This document shows, one piece after another, positions 27,412 through 38,102 of a stretch of DNA of 64,000 nt. A model generated the notes under the pieces. The model was given only the letters and a program-made list of their open reading frames with translations, did no database searches and was not told where the DNA came from. The stretch is from Paracoccus endophyticus. GTDB taxonomy: Bacteria; Pseudomonadota; Alphaproteobacteria; Rhodobacterales; Rhodobacteraceae. Position numbers and translations under genes: made by a program. The DNA is taken from positions 496,001 to 560,000 of the forward strand of contig NZ_QLUV01000001.1 in the NCBI RefSeq assembly GCF_003286075.1, given 5' to 3'. How positions within the stretch are numbered: position 1 is the first letter of the stretch; each line of letters opens with the position of its first letter.

Positions 27412-30400
27412 ATGAACATCGACCTCTCACGCCGCAGCTTTCTGAGGCTGGCGGGTGCGGGTGTTGCGGCAACGTCGCTGGGGGCCCTGGGCTTCGGCGA
27501 GGCGGAGGCGGCGGAACTCGCGCATGTGCGCGACTTCAAGCTGACGGCCACCACGGAAACCCGCAACACCTGTCCCTATTGCTCGGTCGCGTGCGGCATC
27601 ATCATCTATGCGCGCCCCGACGACACCGGCAAGCGCCGCGTCGTCCACATCGAGGGCGACGCCGACCATCCGACCAACCGCGGAACGCTGTGCCCCAAGG
27701 GCGCGGCGCTGAAGGATTTCGTCAACGCGCCCACGCGCCTGACCCAGCCGATGATCCGCAAGCCGGGCGCGGCCGCGTTCGAGCCGATCGCCTGGGACGA
27801 CGCGCTGGACCGCATCGCCCGCGCGATCAAGGACGACCGCGACGCCAACTTCCTGGCGACGAACGAGGCGGGCGTGCCGGTGAACCGCTGGACCACGATG
27901 GGGTTCCTGGCGGCGTCGGCCACGACGAACGAAACGGCCTGGGCGACCTACAAGGTCGTGCGGTCCATGGGTGTGGTCGGTTTCGACAACCAGGCGCGCG
28001 TCTGACACGGCCCCACGGTGTCCAGTTTGGGCCCGACCTTTGGCCGTGGAGCGATGACGAACTCCTGGACCGACATCAAGAACACCGACCTGGTCATCGT
28101 CATGGGCGGCAATGCCGCCGAGGCGCATCCCTGCGGCTTCAAGTGGGTGACCGAGGCCAAGCACCAGCGCGGCGCCAAGCTGATCGTCGTGGACCCACGG
28201 TTCACGCGCACCGCGTCGGTGGCCGACTACTATGCCCCGATCCGGCCGGGGTCCGACATCGCGTTCCTCATGGGCCTGATCCGCTACATGATCGAGAACG
28301 ACAAGGTTCAGTGGGAATACGTCAAGGCGTTCACCAACGCGTCCCTGATCGTCAAGGACGAGTTCGGCTGGGCGGACGGGCTGTTCACCGGCTATGACGA
28401 GGAAAAGCGCGACTACGACAAGTCGAGCTGGGACTATGTCATCGGCGACGACGGCTTCGCCGTCACCGATCCCACGCTGCAGAACCCGCGTTGCGTGTGG
28501 AACCTGCTGAAGGCGCATGTCGATGTGTACACGCCCGAGATGGTCGAGCGCATCACCGGCACGCCAAAGGACCGGTTCCTGAAGATCGCGGAAATGATCG
28601 GGGAATGCTCGTCTCCCACCAAGACGATGACCTCGATGTACGCGCTGGGCTGGACGCAGCATTCCAAGGGCGCCCAGAACATCCGCGGCATGGCGATGCT
28701 GCAGCTGATCCTGGGCAACATCGGCGTGCGCGGGGGCGGCATGAACGCGCTGCGCGGACATTCCAACATCCAGGGGCTGACCGACATCGGCCTGATGTCG
28801 AACCTGATCCCGGGATACCTGAACATCCCGACCGAGCGCGAGGCGGACTGGGCCACCTACATGACGTCGCGGGCCTTCAAGCCGCTGCGCCCGGGCCAGA
28901 CCAGCTATTGGCAGAACTATCCCAAGTTCATGGTCTCCTTCATGAAATCCATGTGGGGGGACGCGGCGCAAAAGGACAACGACTGGGCCTATCACTATCT
29001 GCCCAAGCTGGACGTGCCGTCCTATGACATCCTGCGGATGTACGAGCTGATGGACGAAGGGCGGGTGAACCTGTACTTCTGCCAGGGTTTCAACCCGCTG
29101 CTGGCGACGCCCAACCGGGACAAGGTGACGCGCGCCTTCAGCAAGCTGAAGCTGCTGGTCACGATGGACCCGCTGGAAACCGAGACCGCCCGGTTCTGGG
29201 AAAACCACGGCGCCCACAACGACGTGGACACCGCGGCCATCCAGACCGAGGTGATCCAGCTGCCGTCGTCCTGCTTTGCCGAGGACGAGGGCGCGCTGGT
29301 CAACTCGGGCCGCTGGCTGCAGTGGCACTGGAAGGCCTCGGACATGCCGGGCGAGGCCAGGAACGACGTCTGGATCATGGCGCAGATCTTCCTGCGGGTG
29401 CGCGAGCTGTACCGCACGGAAGGCGGCGCCTTCCCCGACCCGATCCTGAACCTGACCTGGGATTACGCGGACCCGAACGAGCCCCACCCCGAGGAACTGG
29501 CGCGCGAGATGAACGGGCGCGCGCTGTCGGCGGTCTACGACCCTACCGATCCGACCAAGGTTGTGGCCGAGCCGGGCAAGCAGCTGCTGAACTTCAGCCA
29601 GTTGCGCGATGACGGGTCCACCGCCTCGGGCTGCTGGATCTACTCCGGCAGCTTCAACGAGGCGGGCAACAACATGGCCCGGCGCGACAACGCCGATCCC
29701 GACGACACCGGCGCCTATCCGAACTGGACCTGGAGCTGGCCGCTGAACCGGCGCACGCTGTACAACCGCGCCTCGTGCGACCTGAACGGCAAGCCCTGGG
29801 ACCCGACCCGCAAGATCATCGAGTGGGACGGCGAGAAATGGTCGGGCTATGACGTGCCCGACATCTCGCCCACGGCCAAGCCCGGCGAGGTGATGCCCTT
29901 CATCATGAACCAGGAGGGGGTGTCGCGCCTGTTCAGCCGGGGCCTGATGCGGGACGGACCCTTCCCGACCCACATGGAGCCGTTCGAGTCCCCCGTGGAG
30001 AACGTCTTCAACAAGCGGATGCGCGGCAACCCCGTGGTCCGCGTGTTCGCAAAGGACGCGGCGGATCTGGGCACCTCGGACGAGTTCCCGTTCGTGGCCA
30101 CCAGCTATCGCCTGACCGAGCATTTCCACTACTGGACCAAGCACAACGTGGTGAACGCCGCGCTGCAGCCCGAGTTCTTCGTGGAGATCAGCGAGGAGCT
30201 GGCGGCCGAACGTGGCATCGAGCGGGGCGGGCGCGTGCGCGTCTGGTCCAAGCGTGGCGAGGTCTGGGCCGTGGCGCTTGTCACCAAGCGCATCAAGCCG
30301 ATGATCTGCGACGGCAAGACCGTCCATGTCGTCGGAATCCCGCTGCACTGGGGCTTTGTCGGTGCGGCGCGCAAGGGGTGGGGGCCCAACAGCCTCACGC

Positions 30401-30489
30401 CCGTCCTTGGGGATGCGAACGTGGAAACGCCCGAGTTCAAGGCCTTCCTCGTCAACATCGAACCCGCTGTCGGGGAGGCCGTGTCGTGA
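27412..30489 (+). CDS. fdoG: Selenocysteine formate dehydrogenase, alpha subunit
   Basis: A 1025-residue molybdenum/tungsten bis-MGD enzyme of the membrane-bound FDH-N/O type, oxidising formate on the periplasmic side. A TAT signal ([11 protein letters not shown]) heads the protein. The [4Fe-4S] cysteines are in CPYCSVACG (Cys54, 57, 61) and GTLCPKG. An in-frame TGA at 28003-28005 falls at residue 198 in the context RV-Sec-HGPTV, the exact FDH active-site position. Frame continues unbroken to the TGA at 30487. GGAGG precedes ATG 27412. The 105-base gap upstream holds a TTGACT (27338) as a possible -35. Beta, gamma, fdhE, selA, selB and selC follow directly. Confidence 0.96.
28003..28048 (+). 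promoter_or_regulatory. SECIS element after the Sec UGA codon
   Basis: Right after the UGA, CACGGCC (28006-28012) pairs perfectly with GGCCGTG (28042-28048), a 7-bp lower stem. Inside it GGT (28017-28019) pairs with ACC (28036-28038), and TCC with GGG caps the loop AGTTT. The spacing and the apical G-U-bearing loop match bacterial SECIS elements bound by SelB, although coding constraints shape the same bases. Confidence 0.75.
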
Positions 30490-31490
30490 CGACGAACATC
30501 CAGGACAGCCCGCGCACGGCCCTCTCGAACCCGCCGGTGCAGCCGGGCCAGTCCAACCTGGGCCAGCCGGCGGTCCGGCGGTCGTCGGCCGGCGGCCCCG
30601 TGGCCGAGCAGCCGACGCCCCTGACCGAGGTCGCCAAGCTGATCGACGTCAGCAAGTGCATCGGCTGCAAGGCCTGCCAGTCCGCCTGCATCGAATGGAA
30701 CGACACCCATCCCGAGATCGAGACGAACGTGGGGGTCTACGAGAACCCCCACGACCTGACGCCCGAGATGTTCACGCTGATGCGGTTTGCCGAATACGAC
30801 AACCCGGACAACGGCAACTTCGAATGGCTGATCCGCAAGGACGGCTGCATGCACTGCGAGGAACCGGGCTGCCTCAAGGCCTGCCCGGCCCCGGGCGCGA
30901 TCGTGCAGTACACCAACGGCATCGTGGACTTCATTCACGAGAACTGCATCGGCTGCGGCTATTGCGTGTCGGGCTGCCCGTTCGACATCCCGCGCATCAG
31001 CCAGAAGACGCATGTCGCCTACAAGTGCACCCTGTGTTCCGACCGCGTCGCGGTGGGACAGGGGCCGGCCTGCGCCAAGGCCTGCCCCACCCACGCGATC
31101 GTCTTCGGCACCAAGGAGGACATGAAGATCCACGCCGCCGCGCGGATCGAGGACCTGAAGTCGCGAGGTTACGAGAATGCGGGCCTGTACGATCCGCCGG
31201 GCGTCGGCGGCACGCATGTGATGTACGTGCTGCACCACGCCGACAAGCCCGGCATCTACAACGACCTGCCCGAAGACCCGCAGATCTCGCCGGTGGTCGA
31301 GGGCTGGAAGGGCCCGACCAAGACCGTGGGCCTTGCGGCCATCGGGCTTGCGGCGGTCGGCAGCGTCGTCATGGGGCTGTTCAGCCGCAGCGCGGTCGCC
31401 GACGAGGACGAGCACCAGGCGCAGGAGATGGTGGACCGGGCTGCCGCCGGGCTGCCCGTCGATCCGATCCCCGGGCGGGAGCAGGTCTGA
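30486..31490 (+). CDS. fdoH: Formate dehydrogenase, iron-sulfur beta subunit
   Basis: A 334-residue electron-transfer subunit of membrane-bound formate dehydrogenase. It carries four ferredoxin-type cysteine groups: [35 protein letters not shown] and CTLCSD with CAKACPTHA, for four [4Fe-4S] clusters. A single C-terminal TM (about residues 280-300) anchors it, as in FdnH/FdoH. The start is GTG at 30486, overlapping the fdoG stop as GTGA. The ~40-residue N-terminus before the first cluster is Pro/Ser-rich. It passes electrons to the cytochrome b subunit next in the operon. Confidence 0.93.
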   Translation: MTTNIQDSPRTALSNPPVQPGQSNLGQPAVRRSSAGGPVAEQPTPLTEVAKLIDVSKCIGCKACQSACIEWNDTHPEIETNVGVYENPHDLTPEMFTLMRFAEYDNPDNGNFEWLIRKDGCMHCEEPGCLKACPAPGAIVQYTNGIVDFIHENCIGCGYCVSGCPFDIPRISQKTHVAYKCTLCSDRVAVGQGPACAKACPTHAIVFGTKEDMKIHAAARIEDLKSRGYENAGLYDPPGVGGTHVMYVLHHADKPGIYNDLPEDPQISPVVEGWKGPTKTVGLAAIGLAAVGSVVMGLFSRSAVADEDEHQAQEMVDRAAAGLPVDPIPGREQV

Positions 31491-32177
31491 ATGGCACGGC
31501 GCGTCTATTCCGAACCCGGCGACCGGATCGTCTCGACGGCTCCGGTCGCGGTGAACCGCTATCGCGGCTGGACCCGGCTGAACCACTGGATCACGGCGGC
31601 CAGCCTGATCCTGCTGGCGCTGTCGGGGTTCGCCCTGTTCCACCCGTCGCTGTACTGGCTGACAGGGCTGTTCGGCGGGGGCCAGACGACACGCTGGATC
31701 CATCCGTTCATCGGCATCGTGCTGGTTGCCAGCTTCGTTTTGCTGTTCCTGCAACTGGTCAAGTACAACATCATGCGGCGCGAGGATCTGGTCTGGGCAC
31801 GCCGTTTCCGCGACGTCGTCAGCGGCCACGAGGACCGCCTGCCCGAACTGGGCAAGTACAACCTCGGCCAGAAGTTCATCTTCTGGGGGATGTTCTGGCT
31901 GATCCTGGTGCTGATCGTGACCGGCATCATGGTCTGGGAACAGTATTTCGGCGGCCTTGTCACGATCCCGACCCGGCGGGTCGCGATCCTGGTGCATTCC
32001 ATCTCGGCGGTGCTGATCCTGCTGGTGTTCATCATCCATGTCTTCGCGGCCATCTGGACGCGCGGCACGCTGTCGGCGATGACGACCGGCAACGTGTCGG
32101 GCGGCTGGGCCTGGCGGCACCACCGAAAGTGGCTGCGGGAACTGGCTGGACGCCAGAAGGTCGATCCGGCAGAGTGA
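31491..32177 (+). CDS. fdoI: Formate dehydrogenase, cytochrome b556 gamma subunit
   Basis: A 228-residue integral membrane cytochrome b, the quinone-reducing subunit. Four hydrophobic spans are visible, and the haem-ligand histidines fit WTRLNHWITA, RWIHPFIG and VLVHSISAVLILLVFIIHVF. The ATG follows the fdoH stop without a gap, with GGGAGCAGG as ribosome site. The layout is that of FdnI/FdoI, giving a three-subunit, periplasm-facing, quinone-linked enzyme rather than a soluble NAD-linked one. Confidence 0.93.
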   Translation: MARRVYSEPGDRIVSTAPVAVNRYRGWTRLNHWITAASLILLALSGFALFHPSLYWLTGLFGGGQTTRWIHPFIGIVLVASFVLLFLQLVKYNIMRREDLVWARRFRDVVSGHEDRLPELGKYNLGQKFIFWGMFWLILVLIVTGIMVWEQYFGGLVTIPTRRVAILVHSISAVLILLVFIIHVFAAIWTRGTLSAMTTGNVSGGWAWRHHRKWLRELAGRQKVDPAE

Positions 32178-32202
32178 TCCCTCGCACCGGCGAAGGATCA
32201 CC

Positions 32203-33120
32203 ATGACGCAGGACATTCCGGCGAGGCCTGACATGATCGGCGGCGTTTCGACGCCGCCGTTGGCCATTCTGCCCCGCCCGGCGCGGCTGTTCGCGGCCCG
32301 CGCGGACCGCTTTGCCCACCTGGCCGAGGGTTCGCGGCTGGCGCCCTATCTGCGGTTCATGGCCGACCTGACCCGCGCCCAGGCCGACCTGGCCGGCAGC
32401 CTGCCCCCGGTGGCGCCGCTTTCCCCCGACCGCGTGGCGCTGGCCCGCGCGTCGCGGATGCCGCCCATCGACCGGCACGCCGTGCTGGACGATCCGGGGC
32501 TGGCCGCGACGCTGGACGCGCTGATCGCCGCCGCCCGCGCCATCGCGATGCCGGCGCCCGCCCGGCTGGCGCTGGACGCGCTGGCCGATGCCGCGCCCGA
32601 GGATCGGCGCTGGCTGGTGGCCAATGTCCTGGACGACGCCATTCCGGCCGACAGCGTCGCACCGCATCTGTTCGTGGCCGCCGCCGTGCAGCTGCATCTG
32701 GCGCGGCTGGCCGCGACGCTGGACTCGGGCGATCTGGTGGCAATCCGCACCGGCGTCTGCCCGGCCTGCGGCGGCAAGCCCGCGGCCTCGGTCGTGACGG
32801 GGGTGATGGGGGCCGAGGGCGCGCGCTATGCCGCCTGCGCGGGGTGCCAGACGCTGTGGAACGAGGTGCGCGTCAAGTGCCTGTCCTGCGGCTCGACCAA
32901 GGGCATCGCGTTCCAGTCCGTCGATGACGGCACCGAGGGCGCGCAGATCAAGGCCGAGACCTGCGACGCCTGCGACACCTGGGTCAAGCAGATGGACCAG
33001 CACAAGAACCCCTCGCTGGACCCGATCGCCGACGATGTGGCCAGCCTGGGGCTGGACGCGCTGATGCGCGGGGGGCGCTGGCGGCGCGGCGGGTTCGACC
33101 CCTTCCTGACCGGCTATTGA
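32203..33120 (+). CDS. fdhE: FdhE, formate dehydrogenase maturation protein
   Basis: A 305-residue cytoplasmic accessory protein needed for activity of TAT-exported formate dehydrogenases; it binds iron through C-terminal zinc-ribbon-like motifs. Four Cys pairs are visible: CPACGG, CAGCQ, CLSCGS and CDACD. A GAAGGA site precedes ATG 32203, 25 bases after fdoI. fdhD, the sulfurtransferase that also serves these enzymes, is not in the window. Its stop overlaps the selA ATG (TGATG). Confidence 0.93.
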   Translation: MTQDIPARPDMIGGVSTPPLAILPRPARLFAARADRFAHLAEGSRLAPYLRFMADLTRAQADLAGSLPPVAPLSPDRVALARASRMPPIDRHAVLDDPGLAATLDALIAAARAIAMPAPARLALDALADAAPEDRRWLVANVLDDAIPADSVAPHLFVAAAVQLHLARLAATLDSGDLVAIRTGVCPACGGKPAASVVTGVMGAEGARYAACAGCQTLWNEVRVKCLSCGSTKGIAFQSVDDGTEGAQIKAETCDACDTWVKQMDQHKNPSLDPIADDVASLGLDALMRGGRWRRGGFDPFLTGY

Positions 33121-34487
33121 TGGACGGGCTGCGCGCCCTGCCCGGCGTGGACCGGCTGCTGTCCGGTCCCGCAGGCCGCGCGCTGGCCGACCGCCACGGA
33201 CGCCAGGCCGCGACCGACGCGCTGCGCGCCGCACTCGAGCGCGCGCGTGACGCGGTGCGCGCCGGGGCCTCGGTCCCGGACGCGGACGCGCTTTGCGCCG
33301 ACGCGGGGACGCGGCTGGATGCGGCCACCCTGCCCGCACAGCGCCCGGTGCTGAACCTGACCGGCACCGTCCTGCACACCAACCTAGGCCGCGCCCTGCT
33401 GGCCGAGGCCGCCATCGCCGCCGCGACCCAGGCGATGCGCGCGCCCGTCGCCCTGGAATACGATCTGGCCACCGGCCGGCGCGGCGAACGCGACGCCGCC
33501 GTGGCGCGGCTGATCTGCGACCTGACCGGGGCCGAGGCTGCCACCGTCGTCAACAACAACGCCGCCGCCGTGCTGCTGGCGCTGAACACCCTGGCCGAGG
33601 GGCGCGAGGGCATCGTCTCGCGCGGCGAGCTGGTCGAGATCGGGGGCGCGTTCCGCATCCCCGACATCATGGCGCGCGCCGGCGCGCGGCTGGTCGAGGT
33701 GGGCACCACCAACCGCACCCATGCCCGCGACTATCGTGCGGCCATCGGCCCTGCCACCGCGCTGGTGATGAAGGTGCATCCCTCGAACTATCGCATCGAG
33801 GGGTTCACCGCCGCGGTGCCGGGGGACGCGCTGGCGGCGCTGGCGCGCGACGCAGGCGTGCCGATGCTGCACGACCTGGGGTCGGGCACGCTGGTCGACA
33901 TGACGCGCTGGGGCCTGCCGGGGGAGCCCACGGTCGCGCGGGCGGTGGCCGAGGGCGCGGACCTTGTGACGTTTTCCGGCGACAAGCTGCTGGGCGGGCC
34001 GCAGGCGGGGTTCGTGGTCGGCTGCGCCGACCTGATCGCCCGGATCGACCGCAACCCGCTGAAACGCGCGCTGCGGCTGGACAAGATCCGGCTGGCGGCG
34101 CTGGAGGCGACGCTGCGGCTTTACCGCGACCCCGACCGGCTGGCCGAGCGCCTGCCGACGCTGCGCCTGCTGACCCGCCCGCGCGACGAGATCGCGGCGC
34201 AGGCGGCGCGGCTGGTGGCGCCGGTCGCGGCGATGCTGCCCGTTTACCGGGTGGCCGTGATCGACTGCGCCAGCCAGATCGGGTCCGGGGCGCTGCCGGT
34301 GGAAACCCTGCCCTCGGCGGGCCTGGCCCTGACCGGCGACGGCGGCGACGCGCCCGACCGGCTGGCGGCCCTGCTGCGCGCCCTGCCGCTGCCGGTGATC
34401 GGGCGCATCCGCGACGGCGCGCTGGTGCTGGACCTGCGCTGCCTTGCGGAGGACGGCGACCTGCTGGGCGCGTTGACGCGGCTATGA
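33120..34487 (+). CDS. selA: L-seryl-tRNA(Sec) selenium transferase SelA
   Basis: A 455-residue PLP enzyme that converts Ser-tRNA-Sec to Sec-tRNA-Sec using selenophosphate from SelD. The PLP lysine lies in [30 protein letters not shown] near residue 80 and [13 protein letters not shown] are conserved family segments. ATG 33120 was chosen because it directly follows TTG and overlaps the fdhE stop. Length is close to the E. coli enzyme (463). It ends overlapping selB as ATGA. Confidence 0.95.
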   Translation: MDGLRALPGVDRLLSGPAGRALADRHGRQAATDALRAALERARDAVRAGASVPDADALCADAGTRLDAATLPAQRPVLNLTGTVLHTNLGRALLAEAAIAAATQAMRAPVALEYDLATGRRGERDAAVARLICDLTGAEAATVVNNNAAAVLLALNTLAEGREGIVSRGELVEIGGAFRIPDIMARAGARLVEVGTTNRTHARDYRAAIGPATALVMKVHPSNYRIEGFTAAVPGDALAALARDAGVPMLHDLGSGTLVDMTRWGLPGEPTVARAVAEGADLVTFSGDKLLGGPQAGFVVGCADLIARIDRNPLKRALRLDKIRLAALEATLRLYRDPDRLAERLPTLRLLTRPRDEIAAQAARLVAPVAAMLPVYRVAVIDCASQIGSGALPVETLPSAGLALTGDGGDAPDRLAALLRALPLPVIGRIRDGALVLDLRCLAEDGDLLGALTRL

Positions 34488-36397
34488 TCGTCGGAACCGC
34501 CGGGCACATCGACCATGGCAAGACCGCGCTGGTCCGTGCCCTGACGGGGGTGGATGCCGACCGGCTGGCCGAGGAAAAGGCCCGCGGCATCACCATCGAG
34601 CTGGGCTTTGCCTATGCCGATCTGGGCGGCGGCGCGGTCACGGGCTTTGTCGACGTGCCGGGGCACGAGCGGTTCGTCCACACCATGCTGGCCGGCGCGG
34701 GCGGGATCGACCTTGCGCTGCTGGTCGTCGCGGCCGACGACGGGGTCATGCCGCAGACGCGCGAGCATCTGGCGATCCTCGACCTGCTGGGCGTCCACCG
34801 CGGCATCGTCGCGCTGACCAAGGCCGATCTGGCCGATCCGGCGCGGCGCGCGCAGGTTGCGGCCCAGATTGCCGACGCGCTGGCGGGCACCGGGCTGGCC
34901 GGTGCGCCGCTGATCCCCGTCTCGTCGCTGACCGGCGAGGGCATCGACGCGCTGCGCGACGCGCTGGCCGCGGCCGAGGCGCAGACGACCCGCCGCGCCG
35001 CGGACGCGGCGTTCCGGCTGGCGGTGGACCGCAGCTTCACGCTGAAGGGGACGGGCACGGTCGTCACCGGGACCGTGCTGTCGGGCCGCGTCGCCGTGGG
35101 CGAGACGGTCGTGATCTCTCCGCCCGGGATCGCGGCGCGGGTGCGCGGGGTCCATGCCCAGAACCGGCCCGCGCCGCAGGGGATGGCGGGCCAGCGTTGC
35201 GCGCTGAACCTGGCAGGCGACGGGGTGTCGCGGGACGCCATCCGCCGCGGCGACATGGTGCTGGCGCCAAGGCTGCACGCGCCGACCGACCGGCTGGACG
35301 CCACGCTGCGCGTGCTGGGATCGGAACCGCGGCCTGTCGGCGTGTGGTTTCCGGCCCGGCTGCACATCGGCGCGGCCGAGGTGGGCGCGCGGGTCGTGCC
35401 GCTGGTCGCGCCGCTTGCCCCGGGCGACAGCGGCCCCGTGCAACTGGTGCTGGACGCGCCCGTGGCGGCCGCGGTGGGCGACCGCTTCATCCTGCGCGAC
35501 GTGTCGGCGCGGCGCACGATCGGGGGCGGGGTGTGCCTGGACCTGCGCGCGCCGGCGCGGCGGCGGCGCACGCCGGACCGGCTGGCGCTGCTGGCAGGTG
35601 CTGCACTGGCCAACCCGGCGCAGGCGCTGGCCGCGATGCTGGCGGTGCCGCCGCTGGTCGTGGACCTGACCGCGTTCGCCCGCGACCGGGCGCTGTCGCC
35701 CGATCAGGCAGCGGCGCTTGCGCGCGACGTCACGGTGATCGACACAGGCGCCACCCGGCTGGCGCTGTCGCACGCCACCGCGGCGGGTCTGGCGGCCGCC
35801 GTCGAGACGACGCTGGCCGAGTTCCACGCCGCCAACCCCGAGATGCAGGGCATGGGCCGCGAACGCCTGCGCCTGGCCGTGACCCCGCGGCTGCCCCGCG
35901 ACGGCTTTGCCGCCTGGCTGGTCGGGCGCATCGACGCGGGCGCGCTGGTGGCCGAGGGCGCGTTCCTGCGCCTGCCCGGCCACACCGCCCGAATGACCCC
36001 CGAGGATGAGGCGCTGCTGGCCCGCATCCTGCCGGAACTGGGGGGCGCGGCGCGGTTTCGTCCGCCGCGCGTGCGCGACATGGCGACCGACTGGGCCATC
36101 CCCGAGGCCGACGTGCGCCGCGTGTTGCGGATCGCCGCCCGGCAAGGACGCGTCGACCAGATCCGGCCCGATCATTTCTTTCTGCGCGCCACCACGGCCG
36201 AGATGGTCCGCATCATCGCCGATGTGCAGGCTGCCGCCGCGGATGGGTGGGTCACGGCGGCGGCGTTCCGCGACCGGGTGCAGAACGGCCGCAAGGTCGC
36301 CATCGAGATCCTGGACTTTTTCGACCGGCAGGGCGTCACCTTGCGCCGGGGCGATTTACGCCGCATCAATCCCCATCGGGCCGACCTGTTCGCCTGA
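34484..36397 (+). CDS. selB: Selenocysteine-specific elongation factor SelB
   Basis: A 637-residue EF-Tu paralog that brings Sec-tRNA-Sec to UGA codons marked by SECIS. GTPase motifs are [14 protein letters not shown] (G1), DVPGHERF (G3) and LTKADLAD (G4). The C-terminal half is made of small winged-helix domains, the last of which binds the mRNA hairpin. Overlaps selA by four bases. The tRNA-Sec gene starts two bases after its stop codon, so selA, selB and selC are almost surely on one transcript. Confidence 0.95.
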   Translation: MIVGTAGHIDHGKTALVRALTGVDADRLAEEKARGITIELGFAYADLGGGAVTGFVDVPGHERFVHTMLAGAGGIDLALLVVAADDGVMPQTREHLAILDLLGVHRGIVALTKADLADPARRAQVAAQIADALAGTGLAGAPLIPVSSLTGEGIDALRDALAAAEAQTTRRAADAAFRLAVDRSFTLKGTGTVVTGTVLSGRVAVGETVVISPPGIAARVRGVHAQNRPAPQGMAGQRCALNLAGDGVSRDAIRRGDMVLAPRLHAPTDRLDATLRVLGSEPRPVGVWFPARLHIGAAEVGARVVPLVAPLAPGDSGPVQLVLDAPVAAAVGDRFILRDVSARRTIGGGVCLDLRAPARRRRTPDRLALLAGAALANPAQALAAMLAVPPLVVDLTAFARDRALSPDQAAALARDVTVIDTGATRLALSHATAAGLAAAVETTLAEFHAANPEMQGMGRERLRLAVTPRLPRDGFAAWLVGRIDAGALVAEGAFLRLPGHTARMTPEDEALLARILPELGGAARFRPPRVRDMATDWAIPEADVRRVLRIAARQGRVDQIRPDHFFLRATTAEMVRIIADVQAAAADGWVTAAAFRDRVQNGRKVAIEILDFFDRQGVTLRRGDLRRINPHRADLFA

Positions 36398-36399
36398 AC

Positions 36400-36495
36400 G
36401 GAGGAGAATCGTCCCCGGTGGGGCGGCCGGACTTCAAATCCGGTTGGGGCAGCGCGCCTGTCCCGGGTGGGTTCGACTCCCATTCTCCTCCGCCA
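36400..36495 (+). tRNA. selC: tRNA-Sec (anticodon TCA)
   Basis: A 96-base tRNA including an encoded CCA. The acceptor strands GGAGGAGAAT and ATTCTCCTCC pair over 10 positions, longer than normal tRNAs as expected for tRNA-Sec. The anticodon loop CTTCAAA (TCA at 36434-36436) sits on a CGG/CCG stem, a long GC-rich variable arm follows, and the T loop is TTCGACT. Start is two bases after selB. Confidence 0.96.
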
Positions 36496-36518
36496 CGGGG
36501 GGTCTGCCCGCCGCAGGG

Positions 36519-37415
36519 TCAGCCTTGCAGGTCCAGCCCGCGCGCGGTGGGCGGCTGCCAGGTCTTGGATTGGGGCAGCGCGCCCGCCGGGTTGGTCCCG
36601 ATCATCGAGCCGCCCGTGCCCCCCGTCCACCCGGTCGAGCCGGAGGCCGGCGGCGCGGTGCCGTCGGGGCGTTCGGGAACGGGCGCGGTCGCGGGCGTGG
36701 CCACCCCGTCCGAGCCGGGCTGCGCCGCATCCCCGATCGCGCCGGCGGTCGCCTGGTCCGAAGGCGGGTTCTGCGCCGCCGCGGCCGCGGTGCCGGCGGG
36801 CACGGGCTGGGTGTCGGTGCTTTGGGCGACCATCGGGACATCCGGGGCGGCCGATCCACCCTGCGCCGCCCCGGCGGCAGCCGCTGGCGGGGCAACCGCC
36901 GCCGTCGCGGCCGCAGCACCCTGTGCGGGTGCGGGCGTGGCCGCCTGCGTGGGCGGCGACGCGCCCGCAGCGGCGTCGGTTCCGGCGGTCTGATCCACGC
37001 CGGTCTGCGCCAGCGCCTCGGTGGTGGTGGCAGGGGTCCGGGTCTGCGCCGGCTCTGTCGCCGCGGGCGGGGGCTGCGTGCTGTCAGAGGGGCCGGCCGC
37101 AGGGTCCGTGGTGGTGTCCGACGGCGGCGGCGGCGCGGTCGCCACGGTCGGCCCGCTCAGGGGATCGGCGCCGCCTTGGGTCCCCGCAGGGGCCGCATCG
37201 GCGGCAGGCGTCGCGGTCGTGCCACCAGCGGCGGCGTCCTGCATGACGCCCGCTGCACCGGGCGCCACGGTCGCGGCACCCGGCCCGGTCGCGCCCGCAG
37301 CCGGGGCCGGCGCGGCCGGCGCCAGTGTCTGCGCGGTCTGGGCCTGCGCCCCGCCGGCGAACGCCGGGACGGCCAGCAGGGCGGCGATGACGGGGGCAAG
37401 CAATGTGTGCGACAT
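36519..37415 (-). CDS. Secreted Ala/Pro/Thr-rich protein of unknown function
   Basis: A 298-residue protein with a clean Sec signal peptide (cut near GGAQAQTA, residue 26). The next ~225 residues are low complexity, dominated by Ala, Pro, Thr, Gly and Gln, without Cys. The final ~45 residues differ: a Gly/Trp-rich segment with GSTGWTGGTGGSMIGT and TWQPPTARGLDLQG, which looks constrained and may be the functional end. I do not recognise a family. The gene ends 24 bases from selC in the opposite direction and follows the PQQ-linked ABC genes on the minus strand. Periplasmic or cell-envelope location is likely. EF-P may be needed for the proline stretches (PPPP). Confidence 0.65.
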   Translation of the reverse strand: MSHTLLAPVIAALLAVPAFAGGAQAQTAQTLAPAAPAPAAGATGPGAATVAPGAAGVMQDAAAGGTTATPAADAAPAGTQGGADPLSGPTVATAPPPPSDTTTDPAAGPSDSTQPPPAATEPAQTRTPATTTEALAQTGVDQTAGTDAAAGASPPTQAATPAPAQGAAAATAAVAPPAAAAGAAQGGSAAPDVPMVAQSTDTQPVPAGTAAAAAQNPPSDQATAGAIGDAAQPGSDGVATPATAPVPERPDGTAPPASGSTGWTGGTGGSMIGTNPAGALPQSKTWQPPTARGLDLQG

Positions 37416-37508
37416 GGTTGGGTCCTCGTGCGATCCCGGTCAGGCGCGACCTGGGGCAAGGTTAGCGCCGCCCCGGCCATGCGTCACCCCCAGAACGCGG
37501 GCCGGGCC

Positions 37509-38102
37509 TTACGGGTTCAGATGCGACGCGATCGCGCGGCCCAGCGCGAACAGGCGCTGTTCCAGGATCACGGGCGTCTCGCACACATAGGTCAGGCTTT
37601 GCTGGCGGTCCGTGAAGATGCGCGTGTCCCAGTCCAGCGCCTTTTCCTCGGCGTCCATGGCGTCGAAATCGGGGGTGGCGGCGGATTGCAGCTGCGCCAT
37701 GCGGTCGCGCCGGGCCTGGACCTGCGCCGCCAGCCGCGCCTGCTTGTTGCCATAGCGCGAGATGCCGGCGATCAGGTTGGTGCGCTGGCCGTCGATGCGG
37801 TCGAACACCGCCTGCATCAGCGCGGCCAGTTGCGCGTTGTCGGCCCCGGACGCAAAGGCGGCGATGGCGGCCTCGGCTTCGGGCAGGGGCATGCGCCGCT
37901 GAACGACCCTGTCCGCCAGGGCGGCGATGGCCGGATCGGCGGCCGCTGCCGTGTCCGGTGGCGGCGGCGGCCCGGTCCAGACCTGCCCCAGCGACAGGTG
38001 GTCCTGGCGGGGCTGGACGCAGGGCCAGTCGGGCGTGCCCTGCGCGGCCCAGGCCGCCGTCGGCCCGGCCAGCAGGGCCATCAGGAAAAACCGGCGCATC
38101 AT
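37509..38102 (-). CDS. Secreted protein of the PQQ/XoxF cluster, unknown function
   Basis: A 197-residue protein with a signal peptide (cut near AWAAQGTP, residue 20). Mature protein is mostly helical by composition with a conserved-looking start PDWPCVQPRQDHLSLGQVW and ending in TYVCETPV-ILEQRLFALGR; the two Cys may form a disulfide. A long polar helix with heptad-like Leu/Ala spacing lies around residues 55-150. I recognise no named family, but such a gene accompanies the PQQ-linked ABC exporter in Rhodobacterales clusters. It starts at 38102 (MM start) and overlaps the permease stop as ATGA, so translation is coupled. Confidence 0.7.
   Translation of the reverse strand: MMRRFFLMALLAGPTAAWAAQGTPDWPCVQPRQDHLSLGQVWTGPPPPPDTAAAADPAIAALADRVVQRRMPLPEAEAAIAAFASGADNAQLAALMQAVFDRIDGQRTNLIAGISRYGNKQARLAAQVQARRDRMAQLQSAATPDFDAMDAEEKALDWDTRIFTDRQQSLTYVCETPVILEQRLFALGRAIASHLNP

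Noticed and set aside
27412..28005. Formate dehydrogenase alpha subunit appearing as two pieces, suggesting a pseudogene
   Set aside because: The break is a single in-frame TGA at the FDH selenocysteine position, followed by a SECIS-like hairpin, and tRNA-Sec with selA/selB lies downstream. It is one intact selenoprotein gene.
27427..30348. A 973-codon minus-strand frame opposite fdoG
   Set aside because: No domains, His/Arg/Val-rich antisense frame; fdoG has full enzyme motifs.
36400..36495. tRNA-Sec as an integration site of a genomic island
   Set aside because: No integrase gene, no repeated tRNA 3' end and no base-composition change were seen next to it.
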